Source: CAZOAR01 sp964577985
GTDB taxonomy: Bacteria > Gemmatimonadota > CAZMKB01 > CAZNLH01
Length of the DNA: 6,971 bases
Direction of reading: 5' to 3'
Assembly: GCA_964577985.1 (NCBI GenBank)
Contig: CAZOAR010000078.1
Location: 1 to 6,971 of the forward strand
Shown: positions 6,627 to 6,971 of the stretch, piece after piece
Layout of the letters: each line of letters starts with the position of its first letter
How positions within the stretch are numbered: position 1 is the first letter of the stretch
The notes under the pieces: generated by a model
Database searches by the model: none
Seen by the model: only the letters and a program-made list of their open reading frames with translations
What the model was told of the DNA's origin: nothing
Position numbers and translations under genes: made by a program

Positions 6627-6647
6627 GCTGAAGCTCATAGCTACAGC
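6627..6647 (-). promoter_or_regulatory. Leader hairpin in the selenoprotein 5' UTR
   Basis: On the minus strand GCT-gt-AGCT-atg-AGCT-tc-AGC is mirror-paired: GCT with AGC and AGCT with AGCT around a 3-nt loop, with a 2x2 internal mismatch. It lies 16 bases ahead of the ribosome binding site in a leader of about 100 nt. A second weak hairpin, CCTGAA/TTCAGG, lies nearer the transcript start. No known riboswitch was recognised. Confidence 0.3.
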
Positions 6648-6707
6648 CTTTACGAATGACGCGGGTAGCCCTTCACTCCCTGAAGAGGAAGGTTCAGGAC
6701 TGTTTTC

Positions 6708-6736
6708 ATTATATCACAAAGAGCAGGATTTGTCAA
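6708..6736 (-). promoter_or_regulatory. Perfect-consensus sigma70 promoter of the selenoprotein gene
   Basis: On the minus strand TTGACA (6736-6731) and TATAAT (6713-6708) are exact consensus hexamers with the ideal 17-bp spacer. The expected transcription start is near 6700, leaving a leader of about 100 nt before the ATG at 6600. The surrounding DNA is AT-richer than the rest of the window. It predicts strong, housekeeping-type expression of the Omp28-like gene. A 12-bp perfect palindrome, TTCTCCGGAGAA (6811-6822), lies about 75 bp upstream and could bind a regulator, but nothing links the two. Confidence 0.85.
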
Positions 6737-6841
6737 ATACCCGGGCACAATTGTACCATCTTCCCCTTTCCCAATGCACCCCGAAGGTTCCAGGGTATGA
6801 AATCAGGAGTTTCTCCGGAGAATCTGGTCAAATCTCTATGA

Positions 6842-6913
6842 CATTCCCGCCTCATATTTCATTCCCGCTTCACATGTCATTCACGCCCCATATGTCATTC
6901 CCGCTTGTCGGGA
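6842..6913. repeat. Four-unit 18-bp tandem array
   Basis: Four head-to-tail units of exactly 18 bases begin at 6842, 6860, 6878 and 6896. All start CATTC(C/A)CGC; the second and third are followed by variants of CACATGT or CATATGT. The last unit runs into the hairpin of copy C. Copy B carries about two units in the opposite orientation, so unit number varies between copies. The units resemble half of the adjacent palindrome. Confidence 0.85.
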
Positions 6914-6971
6914 ATTCCATCGCACAATCAGGCCGATTCCGGACAAGCCGGAATGACACGCAAGAATTGAG
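6897..6971 (-). repeat. REPIN-like dispersed repeat, right copy (copy C)
   Basis: The 19-nt hairpins ATTCCCG-CTTGT-CGGGAAT (6897-6915) and ATTCCGG-ACAAG-CCGGAAT (6936-6954) both have perfect 7-bp stems and 5-nt loops. They are separated by a 20-nt spacer. The two loops are complementary (CTTGT and ACAAG), so the element as a whole is one large inverted repeat. The tail after 6954 matches copy A at the left edge. The copy is inverted relative to copy B and probably continues past the window. Confidence 0.8.

Noticed and set aside
6842..6913. CRISPR array
   Set aside because: The units are contiguous 18-mers with no unique spacers between repeats and no cas genes nearby.

Overview
The window looks like chromosomal DNA from a moderately GC-rich Gram-negative bacterium. 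A lytic transglycosylase and an Omp28-type exported protein imply a periplasm and an outer membrane. Omp28-type proteins with a C-terminal Ig-like segment are typical of the Bacteroidota/FCB side of the tree and of uncultured relatives. The exact phylum is a guess. TGA ends four of the six genes here, so the standard code applies.

Layout. (1) 65-1039, minus: a NodB-type polysaccharide deacetylase with a terminator-like hairpin after it and a sigma70-like promoter before it. (2) 1040-1443: a divergent intergenic region holding that promoter and, on the plus strand, a sigma54-like -24/-12 site. (3) 1444-1983, plus: a small membrane-anchored protein of unknown function that looks like the front end of a sensor. 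(4) 2106-3113, plus: an MltB-family lytic transglycosylase. (5) 3114-3512: an intergenic region with a REPIN-like palindromic repeat. (6) 3513-5293, plus: a two-gene operon of an Rsm22-like methyltransferase and a DUF72 protein joined by an ATGA overlap. (7) 5476-6600, minus: an Omp28-related, secreted, thioredoxin-like protein, convergent with the operon. (8) 6842-6971: a second full copy of the palindromic repeat with an 18-bp tandem array. A third, truncated copy opens the window at position 1.

The main result is gene 7. Its open frame appears to begin at 6435, but an upstream ATG at 6600 with a strong ribosome binding site and a perfect-consensus sigma70 promoter reads in the same frame through a single TGA at 6460-6462. 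That TGA falls on the first position of the redox CxxC motif of the thioredoxin fold, giving U47-P-S-C50. A hairpin with the geometry of a bacterial SECIS element follows it. The simplest reading is an exported selenoprotein of the Omp28 family, which automated gene calling would truncate or label a pseudogene.

Functionally, the deacetylase and the transglycosylase act on the envelope, the selenoprotein is a likely extracytoplasmic thiol/selenol redox protein, and the methyltransferase/DUF72 pair is cytoplasmic with an unknown target. Nothing shows that these units form one pathway.
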